DNA of 64,000 nt from Pseudomonas cannabina (GTDB taxonomy: Bacteria > Pseudomonadota > Gammaproteobacteria > Pseudomonadales > Pseudomonadaceae), in assembly GCF_900100365.1 (NCBI RefSeq), contig NZ_FNKU01000003.1, positions 95,735 to 159,734 on the forward strand. Reading direction: 5' to 3'. The notes beneath the pieces are model-generated. The model searched no databases. It was given only the letters and a program-made list of their open reading frames with translations, and was not told the origin of the DNA. The position numbers were made by a program, and so were the translations under genes. The stretch's first letter is position 1, and each line of letters opens with the position of its first letter. Below are positions 45,676-57,207 of this stretch, one piece after another.

Positions 45676-46806
45676 ATGGCTAGACACGGACAAAATCAAT
45701 CAGACGGAATGGGAATGGTATGGCTAGTCCTGATTGGCTTGATCGCATTTTTCGGATGGATGTTTTGGCATCGCTGGCACGGCACCATTAGCTACTGGTC
45801 GCTCAAGTGGGTTTGGTACCAGCTTGCTGTATTCGATTGGCCATTTATGCCTGAGGTGATTCGCGAGTGGCGCGCTCAAGCTGCGGGTATGGCAATGTAT
45901 CCATCAAGGGTTACTTTCCCCGAGCTTTTGAGCATTCTCAATAAAGCTGGTTATTTTTACATTCCCATACCGCTTATGTTCATCGCGAGGGGCTTTCTTG
46001 CAGCTCACCGGCACCCGATGAACAAAACGCGCAGGAAGGTCACGGTTGAAACCCTGCCTTGGATCATGTCCAAGCACTCCCCCGCCATCATTCCTTCCCT
46101 GTACTACGGCAACCCTCAAACTCTGCTGCTAAACGATGATCCGGTCGAGCATCGCAGCGCTGTGCATCCCGAGGAATGGACGCTTGAGCAAGGACTGATT
46201 GTAAATCACAAGTTAGATCGTGAACGCTGCGGACAACTCCTGATCGAGTTCCTAGGCAAGCCTGTCGCGACACTCAACGAATTGAGTCCGACCGAGCGTG
46301 CAATGTTCGCAGTGTTCGGCGCTCGCCTCCTCTCGGACGGAAAAGACATCCGCGTAGCCCAGCAGCTCCTGGACGACCTCAACCGCTCTTGTCACACAGG
46401 TACGTTTGAAGGGAAAAAAGGGTACCCGGAACTCGGTTTAACTGACGCAGCATTCAAAAAATACTCAGCCCATCCTGACGCTCAGGCTTGGCTCCTCAAA
46501 CACCCCTACCCCCGAACGATGCTGTTCGCCATGCACAAGGCTGCATCCAAAAGCGGCAAGTTGCCTTCTTCCCAGTTTCGCTGGTTGAAAGGGATGGATC
46601 GTAACCTTTTCTATGCCTTGAACATCGGTCTGCGCAAAGCCCCATATCTCGAACAAGGTGCAGTTTTCACTCAGATGCAGTGGGAAGAGTTCGCGGAAAA
46701 CGTGGGTTATCGCCTTACTGAGCCATTCGTTGAAGACGCGATTGATGGCGTCGAAAAATATCTCGCCAAACTAGGTTTGGTCACCCGACAAGGAGAAACA
46801 CTATGA
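45676..46806 (+). CDS. trbA: TrbA/DotM (IcmP)-like coupling-complex protein, 376 aa
   Basis: The start at 45676 is set by CTAGGAGGG and fits the 9-bp gap after the previous stop. Two or three N-terminal membrane segments (MVWLVLIGLIAFFGWMFWHR, YFYIPIPLMFIARGF) precede a cytoplasmic domain (KHSPAIIPSLYYGNPQTLLL, LSPTERAMFAVFGARLLSDG, AMHKAASKSGKLPSSQFRWL) as in DotM/TrbA. DotM pairs with DotL to recruit substrates. Length is near the DotM norm (~380). The next gene's start overlaps its stop. Confidence 0.82.
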   Translation: MARHGQNQSDGMGMVWLVLIGLIAFFGWMFWHRWHGTISYWSLKWVWYQLAVFDWPFMPEVIREWRAQAAGMAMYPSRVTFPELLSILNKAGYFYIPIPLMFIARGFLAAHRHPMNKTRRKVTVETLPWIMSKHSPAIIPSLYYGNPQTLLLNDDPVEHRSAVHPEEWTLEQGLIVNHKLDRERCGQLLIEFLGKPVATLNELSPTERAMFAVFGARLLSDGKDIRVAQQLLDDLNRSCHTGTFEGKKGYPELGLTDAAFKKYSAHPDAQAWLLKHPYPRTMLFAMHKAASKSGKLPSSQFRWLKGMDRNLFYALNIGLRKAPYLEQGAVFTQMQWEEFAENVGYRLTEPFVEDAIDGVEKYLAKLGLVTRQGETL

Positions 46807-47892
46807 AAAATCGCGACAGAATTCGCCAGTACGATTCGTCTCTCCATGTCCACTTTGGATCTACCGGCGAGCGGCGTGCTGTTACGGCACTTTCGTTGAA
46901 CGACAGTCTCCAGGTTCGCCAAGATGGAAAACGTCTGCTCTGGTCCAACTCTGCACAGGGGGAAAATCATGAGTGCTTGCTTGAAGAGTTCGGATCCGAA
47001 GCTCTGGCTGGTAATGCTTTTGAAGCAATGCAACATGCGCTGGACCGCTTCTCACGGCGCCGTGTGATATTCAGCCGTGTGAAAGGTGCCGTTAAGTGGG
47101 GCTTACTACCAGCGTTCGGCCTGATCTTTGCCCTTGGTTTGAACATGTACGCGGCCCGAATGACCGGCATTACCTCGCAAGCTGCACCTGGACCATCGGG
47201 CCAGGTGAATGAGCAGCCTGCTTTCAACCCAGTTGCAATTCAGCCTGGCTTTGCACCGCCGCAACAGCCTCAGAATCTGCAGCTAGGGAGGCGCTGATTT
47301 ATTCGATTTTTCGTCCCTGCAACGCTCTGGAGGCCTTGATTTATCTGGGGGCAACAGCTGGGTTTTAGAATAAATCAGCGTCTCCCTAGGTAACATCCCC
47401 GGGCTTCCACCAGCTGCTGACCCATCAATCGTCAAGCAAGCCATCAATGCAGGCACCAGGGCTGGTAAGTACGCTGTACAGCTCTCTCAGGGGGGTAAAG
47501 GGACTGTCTATGTGTTCTCTGACCCGTCTTGCCCACATTGCCGAAATTTTGAACCTGAACTTGAAAAGCTCGCTGCTGACTACACCATCCAGCTTTTTCC
47601 GGTATCAGTGATCGGCGGGCCTGAGTCCAGCACTGCGATTTCCCAAATGCTTTGCGCTAAACCTGAAGACCGTGCCAACTACTGGAAAAAAATCGTCAAG
47701 GGTGATCGCCTCGACGCACCAACTTGCCCCGAAGGCGAAGCGGCCGTATCGGCCAATGACCAGATATTCCGCAAGCTGAATTTCTTGGGCACTCCCACAG
47801 TGGTGAACACCAGCGGCGAACAAACCCCGCTGACCCTTCCGAATACCGCCCGCGCCATTTCGCAGTGGCTGGATCAAACAAAGGCGCAGTGA
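46803..47892 (+). pseudogene. trbB: TrbB-like membrane-anchored thioredoxin/DsbC-fold protein, split by a MITE
   Basis: The 5' part encodes a cytoplasmic N terminus and one membrane segment (VKWGLLPAFGLIFALGLNMY), then a Pro/Gln linker up to NLQLG, where the MITE 47287-47385 enters. Removing the MITE and one CTAG continues as NIPGLPPAADPSIVKQAINA and a thioredoxin-like domain with VYVFSDPSCPHCRNFEPELE (CPHC active site) and cis-Pro FLGTPTVVN. R64 TrbB has this fold and position between TrbA and TrbC. In this copy it is cut after ~161 residues; the thioredoxin domain could only be made from an internal start. Confidence 0.8.
47287..47385. mobile_element. MITEPsy1-like element in trbB
   Basis: 99-bp copy flanked by CTAG on both sides (47283-47286, 47386-47389). 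Confidence 0.93.
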
Positions 47893-48340
47893 GGATATTC
47901 ATGGGTAAGTACATCCGGTACACCGATGAATTCCTTGCCCGTGTGCGTGAGGACGCAGACCTGGTGGGGATCATAGGAAGAGACATCACCCTCAAAAAGG
48001 CAGGCAAGGCATTTAAGGCGTGCTGCCCTTTTCACGCAGAGAAAACACCCTCTTTTGAGGTATCACCTGAGCGGAACACATACAAGTGTTATGGGTGCCC
48101 CGCACAAGGCGATGCGATCAAGTGGATGATGGAGTTTCACAAACTGCCCTTTCCAGAAGCAGTTGCAGCTGTGGCGTCGGATTCAGGAATTTCGGTTCCT
48201 GAATCACAGGTTGACGACTCAGCCGAATCGCAAAAGCGCCGAAGTCGCTTAGCGTCTTTAAGCAAAGCCCTGCAAGACGCGTCGCGCTTATATGTCAACG
48301 CCAACTAAAAAGTGACCCCCTTCCGTGCTAAATCGCCAAC

Positions 48341-50169
<1,829 letters not shown>

Positions 50170-51166
50170 ATTGGCAGCTCAAAGCCGCCAGTTTTACCCA
50201 GGGGGGTCAATTCTAGGTTGGCGTTAGGGGGTCATTTTTACAGTGGCGGTGACACTTATACGCGGGTGGGATCGAACGCAGTCCCACAGGTCTCCAGTAC
50301 CTCACAACCACCCGCAGGCTTTCGCAAGAAACAATTTCTTCCTACCAGTTGGGTACCGTCGCGACCGGCGTCGTTGAACTGTTGGCTAAGCGTCACGATC
50401 CAGAAACACTCATTGAGTGCGGGCTGGCCATTCGTGCGGAGGACGGTCGTCTATTTGACCGCTTTCGCAACCGGATAATGATACCGATCTACAACGAAAG
50501 CGGTGCTTTGATCGGGTTTGCAGGACGTTCTATGATCGAAAAGCCCGACCGAACACCCAAGTATCTGAATTCGCCTGAAACTGAGCTTTTTCATAAAGGC
50601 AACGAGTTGTATGCGATCAACGTCGCCAAGGCGGCAATTCGTAGCGATCGGCACGCTATCGTCGTTGAAGGTTATTTCGATGTGCTCACGGCTCACCAGG
50701 CCGGTGACTGCAGAGTGGTCGCCCCCATGGGGACCGCCCTTACAAACACTCAGGCAAGACGGCTATTCAGCCATGCCGACACCGTGACATTTGCCTTCGA
50801 TGGGGATAAGCCCGGCCGATCTGCTGCGTTACGAGCCTCTGCCGTTGTTTTAGAGGAAATCCGCGACGGTAAAACTGCCCAGTTCCTTTTTCTACCCGAG
50901 GGCAGCGACCCTGATCAGCTGATCGCTTCGCATGGGCTTGATGCATGGAACGATGCACTAGCTACCGCATATCCATTGAGCAGGTTTTTGACCGACTACG
51001 TGAAGCACGGCTTGGATATGGACGTACCAGAATCGCAGGTCCGCGCTGCTGAAAAGGCACGCAAAATACTCACCCGCGTACGTGAGGCAACCCTCTACAA
51101 ACAAGCTCTTACCGCTCAGTTCGAAAGAACCATCGGTATGGCGTTGCCCGCTTAGGAGATCACTAA

Positions 51167-53389
51167 ATGTCTCTCGACTCACAGCACGAGATCAAGCCTG
51201 GTCGCATATCAAGGGACGTGCGCAGCTCTTGGACCAGGTTCAATGTCGCACTGTTTCGCCCGAACAACTTCAAGCTTGCACTTTTAGCCATAGCTGGCCT
51301 GCTGTTCTATCAGCCAGTCTTGTGGCCGGTCTGGATCCTCTTCTTGTCCATGCTAATCATGGCTTTCAAGGACCAGAAATTTCGCATGCCTCTCCGCATG
51401 CCAAAAGACATTGGCGGATTGGATCGAACGGATTATTACGAGGAGTTGGTAGAGGAAAACTACCTTTGGGGCTTGTTCACAAAGTCGAGGCTTTTTCGCA
51501 GGCTCTTGGCTGCTGGGGGCATCATGTACCTCGGCTTTCTCCGTACGCCGAATATGGACGGAATTGCAGCGAGCCCAGACGAAGGCCGGGAGCTTTGGCT
51601 CAACAACTCTGATTGTCGTACTCATCTGTTTTTGCCAGGCACCACGGGCTCGGGCAAAAGTGAAACCCTGATGGGCATGTACTACAACGCCATCTGCTGG
51701 GGGACTGGAGCCTCGTACGGGGACGGGAAGGCTGACTCTAATCTGGCCTTCTGTCTCTGGTCGCTAGCTCGCAGGCATGGCCGCGAGGACGATTTTCTCA
51801 TCCTCAACTACCTAACAGGGGGTATGGATCCCTTCGAACACATGGTTGCCAGGGAGTCTGGTCTCCATGCAATGAATCAGCCTCAATCGAACTCCATGAA
51901 CCCTTTCGGGGACGCTGCTGCTGACTTCCTCCTGCAGCTGATGGCTTCCTTGCTGCCTGTAGCCAGCGGTGACGGTGCTCAATGGCAGCAAAAAGCGCTC
52001 AACATGATCGATGCGCTGCTGCGTACGCTCTGCTACAAGCGCGCCAAAGGTGAACTTGAAATCTCCATAGGGGTGATCCGCCATTATCTGGCACTTCAAA
52101 ACCTTGTCCAATTTTATATCGAGGGTCAGCAAGGCCTGATCCCCGAGCTGGCCTACCTGCCGATCAAAGCCTACTTTGAAACCGGCCTACCAGGTTTTAA
52201 CCCACAACTCGCTGGTGATCCGTCGAAGTGGGATGCAGAGGTGTTCAACCAGCATGGTTATTTGACCGGCCAGTTTGCTCGCACTCTGTCGATGATGATG
52301 GACACGTACGGTCATATTTTTGCAGACAAATTCCCCGAAATTGACATGCTCGATGTCCTCCTCAACGACCGGCTGATCGCTGTAATGATCCCGACTCTTG
52401 AAAAATCTGCGTCCGAGGCAGCATCGCTGGGCAAGCTTTACATTTCTTCAATCCGGCTGATGATGGCCCAGAACCTTGGCTACCGCTTAGAAGGTACTCG
52501 GGCAGACGTCCTGGACACCAAGGCAACAAATGCCCCTAATCCATACCTGATCATCAGTGATGAGTTGGCCTACTACTTCGCCGCAGGCATCGCTGTAATG
52601 TTCGCTCAAGCGCGAAGCCTTGGCTTCATGATGGTGGCCGCCGTGCAGGATATTCAGGGCCTTAAACGAGGCGAGGCTGCCGACGAGGCACCATCCATGC
52701 TTGCCAACACCAAAGTGAAATGGGTGCTGGCCTTGGAAGACCCAGAGGACACGTACGATTACATTCGCAAAGCTGGTGGGGAGGCTTACTACAGCGTGCT
52801 CTCAGGTTACGACCAGAACACCGGTGGTGCCTACCAAGCGCAGGGTGCAGCGAACATCGAGCGACGAAACAAGATCGAGCTTGGCGAGCTGAAAAAACTG
52901 CAGGCCGGTGAGGGAATGCTAATTTTTAAGGAAGCTGTAATCCCAGCATCAAGCTTCTACATCCCCGACGATCACAAGAAAACCAGCAAACTTTCCGCCC
53001 GCATCAACCGGTTCCTGCAGGTCGAGCGGCCGGAATTTAGCCGATTGCCACAAAGTGCTGAGCGCATCAGTAAGCAGGATACCCACTCTGTCGACTACAT
53101 CGCGGCCCAGCTTCGCCGGGTCGAGAAACCCTACTACCCAGCCCTCGATGACCCGATCCTCGATCAGGTTGTGGCAACTGCGCGGCACCTGGACAGCATT
53201 CAGCGTTTCGACGTGCCTGCTGAGCAGCGTGGCATCGCGTTATTCCAAGCGGCTAGAAAAGCGCTTCATGCAGCGGAAGCTCAAGGCCTTACTGGATATT
53301 TTCACCAACCGAAACCCGATCTTGAACCCGAGGAAATGCTCGGCGACGACGGGGAGGATTTTGAAATCCCAGAAGATGCATATGATTAA
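51167..53389 (+). CDS. trbC: TrbC/DotL (IcmO)-like type IV coupling protein, 740 aa
   Basis: Two N-terminal membrane segments (LALLAIAGLLFYQPVLWPVW, ILFLSMLIMAF) precede a VirD4-type ATPase: Walker A FLPGTTGSGKSETLMGMYYN at ~residue 155, Walker B NPYLIISDELAYYFAAGIAV, and VAAVQDIQGLKRGEAADEAP. The C-terminal acidic tail (PEEMLGDDGEDFEIPEDAYD) may bind accessory factors as in DotL. It links the relaxosome to the channel. It begins 11 bp after the primase stop, with TAGGAG upstream. Intact. Confidence 0.9.
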   Translation: MSLDSQHEIKPGRISRDVRSSWTRFNVALFRPNNFKLALLAIAGLLFYQPVLWPVWILFLSMLIMAFKDQKFRMPLRMPKDIGGLDRTDYYEELVEENYLWGLFTKSRLFRRLLAAGGIMYLGFLRTPNMDGIAASPDEGRELWLNNSDCRTHLFLPGTTGSGKSETLMGMYYNAICWGTGASYGDGKADSNLAFCLWSLARRHGREDDFLILNYLTGGMDPFEHMVARESGLHAMNQPQSNSMNPFGDAAADFLLQLMASLLPVASGDGAQWQQKALNMIDALLRTLCYKRAKGELEISIGVIRHYLALQNLVQFYIEGQQGLIPELAYLPIKAYFETGLPGFNPQLAGDPSKWDAEVFNQHGYLTGQFARTLSMMMDTYGHIFADKFPEIDMLDVLLNDRLIAVMIPTLEKSASEAASLGKLYISSIRLMMAQNLGYRLEGTRADVLDTKATNAPNPYLIISDELAYYFAAGIAVMFAQARSLGFMMVAAVQDIQGLKRGEAADEAPSMLANTKVKWVLALEDPEDTYDYIRKAGGEAYYSVLSGYDQNTGGAYQAQGAANIERRNKIELGELKKLQAGEGMLIFKEAVIPASSFYIPDDHKKTSKLSARINRFLQVERPEFSRLPQSAERISKQDTHSVDYIAAQLRRVEKPYYPALDDPILDQVVATARHLDSIQRFDVPAEQRGIALFQAARKALHAAEAQGLTGYFHQPKPDLEPEEMLGDDGEDFEIPEDAYD

Positions 53390-53401
53390 TAAGGGGGCAC
53401 G

Positions 53402-54772
53402 ATGACAGCAATCAAGCTGGGCAACGACTTTTGGAAATACACGAAGGACCAGGTGGAACTTCCTATTTATTGGCGTCCTGATGCAGTGTCGAACCATCAC
53501 GTCGGTGTTGCAGGAACCTCCGGAGCAGGCAAGACGCACTGGATCCGGGAGTTCGTCACCAACATGGATGAGCAGGTGGAAATCGACATCTTCGACTATC
53601 ACGGTGACATCGAGATACCAGGTGCAGAAACTGTCCTTTTCAGCGAAGCGACACGCTATGGGTTTAACCCACTGGTGTTGAACACAGACCCTCACTACGG
53701 GGGCGTGCGCAGGGCTGTGAATGATGTGATTGAAGCTATGAACAGCACATCGCGAAAGCTTGGTGGCAACCAAGAAGGGGTTTTGCGCCACCTGCTCACC
53801 GACGCTTACGCAGCCCGCGGCATCTATGTGGATAAGCCACATACTTGGCAGCGTCGAGAAGCCTCCGATGACGAAATCAAAGACATCATCAAACACAAGC
53901 GCTGGGCAGATCTGAAAGCCGTCTATCCTACCCTCTCCGATGTTGTGCGGCTGGCCAAACGCAAGTTGCGTGCCCTCTGGATGGGGATAGACGACCAGGA
54001 CGACGGCAAACAGGCCTTGAGCTGCTTTGAGGACTACTGCAGAACAATGGCTGCAATGAACAAGCGTCGGGCGGATTTGGCCAAGTCGCAAGGTCGTAAT
54101 GGCGATGGGGATATTGAAGCCCTGGAGAAGCGTCTCGACACGTCGAAAATCAAGGCTACGGAGGCACACCAAACGTTCTTGAACAACCTGCAAACAGGGC
54201 GAGAATTCGATGACGCGATGAAGTACCACAGCAAGGATGTGATGCTAAGCGTCATTACTCGACTGGAAAACCTGATCGCGACCGGAATTTTCAATCCCAA
54301 TCCGCCCCCTTTCGGCAACGCGCGGATTCGCCGGCACAACATCAAACCCCTTGCCCAGTCTGAGGATGAGTTGAAGATGTTTGTCAGGTTCCGGATGCGC
54401 GCAATAATCCGGGAGATGATGCAGCGTGGTGAATCCCACGGAAAACTGCGCAGGTTGATCGTCCTAGATGAGTCAAAGAAATTTAATGACGAAGACGCCT
54501 CAAACCCGATCAACGTGGTCGTTACAGAAATGCGTAAGTTTGGCCTGGCAATACTTCTGGCCGGTCAGTCCCCAGCGCATTTCAGCTCCGACTTCATCAA
54601 GAACGCCGGCACTCTGTTACTGCTCAACCTCGCGACTGCTGATTGGGACGAGGCTGCTCGTAAGCTGAAGATCGATATCAAAGACTTGAAATACCTACGT
54701 CCACAAACAAGCGGTGCGGTACGCATGCTTGAAAAAGGACAGATCGCAAATTTCCGCCAAATTCACTTTTAA
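53402..54772 (+). CDS. HerA/FtsK-like transfer ATPase, 456 aa
   Basis: It follows trbC by 12 bp. The Walker A VGVAGTSGAGKTHWIREFVT is at residues ~35-50; the Walker B-like RLIVLDESKKFNDEDASNPI is near residue 355, and AILLAGQSPAHFSSDFIKNA the sensor-like segment after it. The order of motifs and DYHGDIEIPGAETVLF fit HerA/VirD4-related pumps without membrane segments. A second DNA-pump ATPase directly behind DotL is not part of the standard Dot/Icm or R64 set that I know; it may be an accessory of this plasmid group. Confidence 0.75.
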   Translation: MTAIKLGNDFWKYTKDQVELPIYWRPDAVSNHHVGVAGTSGAGKTHWIREFVTNMDEQVEIDIFDYHGDIEIPGAETVLFSEATRYGFNPLVLNTDPHYGGVRRAVNDVIEAMNSTSRKLGGNQEGVLRHLLTDAYAARGIYVDKPHTWQRREASDDEIKDIIKHKRWADLKAVYPTLSDVVRLAKRKLRALWMGIDDQDDGKQALSCFEDYCRTMAAMNKRRADLAKSQGRNGDGDIEALEKRLDTSKIKATEAHQTFLNNLQTGREFDDAMKYHSKDVMLSVITRLENLIATGIFNPNPPPFGNARIRRHNIKPLAQSEDELKMFVRFRMRAIIREMMQRGESHGKLRRLIVLDESKKFNDEDASNPINVVVTEMRKFGLAILLAGQSPAHFSSDFIKNAGTLLLLNLATADWDEAARKLKIDIKDLKYLRPQTSGAVRMLEKGQIANFRQIHF

Positions 54773-54787
54773 ACGAGCGAAATCGCC

Positions 54788-55118
54788 ATGAACCCATTTG
54801 TGCTGAACCTGATCCGCTCTATTCGCCGCCTCAGCATGGCCGTGGCCACCGTTGTTATCTTTGGGGTCATTCTCTACGGAATGGTGTTGCAATTCAGTGG
54901 CAGAGAACTTGAGCGCGGAATGCTTGAGTTGAGCCTGAATTGCGCTTTTGTAGCCTTAGGGAGACGCTGATTTATTCTAAAACCCAGCTGTTGCCCCCTG
55001 ATAAATCAAGGCCTCCAGAGCGTTGCAGGGACGAAAAATCGAATAAATCAGCGCCTCCTTAGGGACCAGGCTTCTGATCGACATTTTTTTTGGTGAAAAG
55101 CTAAAGGCGCAAAATTAA
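54788..55118 (+). pseudogene. Small membrane protein, split by a MITE
   Basis: The 5' part has one membrane segment (MAVATVVIFGVILYGMVLQF) and reads to NCAFVAL, where the MITE 54960-55058 enters. Removing it and one TTAG continues GTRLLIDIFFGEKLKAQN and a stop at 55118. The natural protein would be ~75 residues. It is the last gene of the trb operon. No family is recognised. Confidence 0.65.
54960..55058. mobile_element. MITEPsy1-like element
   Basis: 99-bp copy flanked by TTAG (54956-54959, 55059-55062). It has one base change in the CCCCAG run (CCCCTG). Confidence 0.93.
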
Positions 55119-55120
55119 TA

Positions 55121-55148
55121 TACATATGTACGTACGTACGTATATAAT
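55121..55148 (+). promoter_or_regulatory. Promoter with ACGTACGT repeats (site D)
   Basis: ATATGTACGTACGTACGTATATAAT: the ACGT run overlaps TATAAT at 55143-55148. It matches sites A-C although it is 54 kb away. Confidence 0.65.
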
Positions 55149-55157
55149 TGATTTACA

Positions 55158-55173
55158 CGGGGCGGCTACCCCG
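55158..55173 (+). promoter_or_regulatory. 5' leader hairpin with CGGCTA loop (copy 3)
   Basis: CGGGG-CGGCTA-CCCCG forms a 5-bp stem with the conserved loop; GATGTCTAGG follows and is interrupted by the IS5 element at the CTAG. The gene it controlled is no longer adjacent. Confidence 0.6.
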
Positions 55174-55189
55174 GATCTGCGATGTCTAG

Positions 55190-56398
55190 GGAGGCGCTGC
55201 AAAAATAGCCAACTGTCCCCACCCTTGGCACACTAAGTTCCTTCAACAGCCTCCCTCTCCGTGAGCGTTACGCGCGTGCAGAAGACCTTCTCCGAACTCG
55301 AATATACCGGCAAGAAAAAGCAGACTCGCCGAGATCGCTTCCTGGCTGACCTTGAACAGTTGGTGCCCTGGGCCCTGCTGGAGGCGCAAGTGGCGCCGTT
55401 TTATAGCAACACCGCAGGCAAGCGCGGACGCCCTGCGATAGGGGTGTCGCGCATGTTGCGCATGTACGTCGTGCAGCAGTGTTTCGGTTTCTCCGATGAA
55501 GGTTGCGAAGATGCCGTCTACGACAGCCAGGCCATCCGCGGTTTTATGGGTATCGACCTGGGTCGCGAGTCTGCACCGGATGCCACCACCTTGCTGCGTT
55601 TTCGCCGCTTGCTGGAAGTCCATCAGCTAACCCGGCTGCTGTTTGAAACGATTAACCAGCATCTGGCCAGCCGGGGGCTGCTGCTCAAGGAAGGCACTAT
55701 CGTCGACGCTACTCTGATCGCCGCGCCGCCCTCGGTCAAGAACCGAGAAGGCAAGCGTGATCCTGAGATGCATCAGGCCAGGAAAGGCAATCAATGGCAC
55801 TTTGGGATGAAGGCCCACATTGGTGTAGACGCCACGTCGGGGCTGGTGCACAGCGTAGTAGGGACGGCCGCTAACGTGGCGGATGTCACCCAGGTTGGCC
55901 AGTTGCTTCACGGTGACGAAACCTATGTTTCGGGTGACGCTGGATACACCGGTGCGGCCAAGCGACCGGAGCATGCTGAACGGGACGTTATCTGGTCGAT
56001 TGCAGAACGGCCAAGCAGTTACAAGCAGCACGGCGAAGGCAGCGTGCTGTATCGGGTCAAGCGCAAAATTGAATATGCCAAGGCGCAACTGCGTGCCAAG
56101 GTCGAGCACCCCTTCCAGGTAATCAAGGTGCGCTTCAATCATCGCAAGGTTCGCTACCGTGGGCTGGAAAAGAATACAGCGCAGTTGTTCAGTTTGTTTG
56201 GGTTGGCCAATCTGATGCTGGCCAAGCGGTATTTACAACAGACGGCAGGATAAATCCGTCTGAAAGGCGGGACTGGCCCGCCTTTCAGCAAAATGAGGGC
56301 AGAAATCTGCTCGAGAAACGTAAAATAAGGCCGGCAGGTTGAAAAAAACCGGCTTGGAAATGGGGACGGTGCGAACGGGTTAATTGTTCAGCGTCTCC
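55190..56398 (+). mobile_element. IS5-family element, copy B (1209 bp)
   Basis: The ends GGAGGCGCTGCAAAAATAGC and (inverted) GGAGACGCTGAACAATTAAC share the first ~10 bases with the MITEPsy1-like ends. The 4-bp target CTAG is duplicated (55186-55189, 56399-56402). Confidence 0.92.
55261..56253 (+). CDS. IS5-family transposase, copy B, 330 aa
   Basis: The start is GTG 55261 (an ATG-started version occurs only in copy C). DDE residues are visible in TIVDATLIAAPP (D), VSGDAGYTGAAKRPEH (D) and the E of RAKVEHPFQVIKVRFN. The N-terminal FSDEGCEDAVYDSQAIRGFM block is typical of the IS5 group. Intact, so it may be active and could also act on the MITEs, which share its ends and YTAR target. Confidence 0.9.
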   Translation: MSVTRVQKTFSELEYTGKKKQTRRDRFLADLEQLVPWALLEAQVAPFYSNTAGKRGRPAIGVSRMLRMYVVQQCFGFSDEGCEDAVYDSQAIRGFMGIDLGRESAPDATTLLRFRRLLEVHQLTRLLFETINQHLASRGLLLKEGTIVDATLIAAPPSVKNREGKRDPEMHQARKGNQWHFGMKAHIGVDATSGLVHSVVGTAANVADVTQVGQLLHGDETYVSGDAGYTGAAKRPEHAERDVIWSIAERPSSYKQHGEGSVLYRVKRKIEYAKAQLRAKVEHPFQVIKVRFNHRKVRYRGLEKNTAQLFSLFGLANLMLAKRYLQQTAG

Positions 56399-56410
56399 CT
56401 AGCTTCTTAG

Positions 56411-56509
56411 GGAGGCGCTGATTTATTCGATTTTTCGTCCCTGCAACGCTCTGGAGGCCTTGATTTATCTGGGGGCAACAGCTGGGTTTTAGAATAAATC
56501 AGCGTCTCC
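56411..56509. mobile_element. MITEPsy1-like element
   Basis: 99-bp copy flanked by TTAG (56407-56410, 56510-56513), lying 12 bp after the IS5 element. Confidence 0.93.
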
Positions 56510-56513
56510 TTAG

Positions 56514-56682
56514 GTTTCCTACCATCAGTATCTGGAATCCCCGCCTCAGCCTTAGCCAAAGCATAAAGGTCGTCCAGATCAGAAATACTCAGTGTACGGT
56601 TTTGGTAGAGTCGAGCTACCGCATCTTGCTGCCAGGCAGAAAGTCTCTTAGACCACGCGTGGATTTCCTGAATAATCGTCAC
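56514..56682 (-). pseudogene. 5' remnant of an ATPase-like gene
   Basis: From GTG 56682, with AAGGAG upstream, it reads VTIIQEIHAWSKRLSAWQQD, then AVARLYQNRTLSISDLDDLY and KAEAGIPDTDGRKPK before the MITE. This N terminus resembles that of AAA-type ATP-binding proteins with AAA_23 domains in Pseudomonas, which begin with the same HAWS-LSAWQ-DA pattern. The rest of the gene is not in the window. The family call is moderate. Confidence 0.55.
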
Positions 56683-56829
56683 CAGCCTTCTCCTTGGCGT
56701 AGTACTACGCACACTTATGAATACCCAAAAAAGTATCATTTTGCTATCATCATATCTAGCAGAAAAAGGAATTGGGGTGAAGGGGGCTAAGTAGGAACCG
56801 CCGAAAATTCCGTCGAAAAACGTCACCTG

Positions 56830-57034
56830 AGTGGTTCCCGGCTGCTTTTGCTATCCGACACGGTTTTCCGTACATACTTGGCCGCTCAATCAAGCCGTTT
56901 TCGGCTTGGCGGCGTCGCTGCCGGAATACAACTGTTTGGCGTCAATCCGCACCAGTAGTGGCTTCCCGCCCATGACGGAAATTTCTGGGATTCCGGCTTA
57001 CAACCCCAGTCTCCGAGAAACCCGGGGCGGTTCA
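56830..57034. mobile_element. IS3-like end remnant
   Basis: On the minus strand TGAACCGCCCCGGGTTTCTC begins at 57034, resembling the ends of IS51/IS1240-type IS3 elements. The sequence between 56830 and 57034 has no long frame and is probably a piece of such an element. The left limit is approximate. Confidence 0.4.
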
Positions 57035-57143
57035 GTTTTCACTGCATAAGTAACGCCTCAGCGTCTTCCTACGCATCGCTATGAAGGCATGAAGCTCCTT
57101 TCATAGCGTCAGCTTGATGCATAGGCATTTGAAATTCCTATGT
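57035..57143 (-). mobile_element. Terminal fragment of the 1765-bp IS91-type element
   Basis: Read on the minus strand, ACATAGGAATTTC through CTTATGCAGTGAAAA matches the first ~110 bp of the elements at 6411 and 40582 with scattered changes. It ends 6 bp before the HrpL box. Confidence 0.7.
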
Positions 57144-57149
57144 ACCCAG

Positions 57150-57177
57150 GGAACGTGTCCGCTGTTACGGCCACTTA
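57150..57177 (+). promoter_or_regulatory. HrpL-dependent promoter (hrp box)
   Basis: GGAACG-N15-CCACTTA fits the hrp box consensus GGAACC-N15/16-CCACNNA with one change. It lies 30 bp upstream of the chaperone start, so the next two genes are probably induced in planta with the type III secretion system. Confidence 0.8.
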
Positions 57178-57207
57178 GTACAGATATTGCTATCTACGGA
57201 TGTAATC

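Noticed and set aside
53240..54229. 329-codon minus-strand frame opposite trbC and the ATPase gene
   Set aside because: It crosses two genuine genes, lacks a start signal and has an unnatural cysteine- and valine-rich composition.
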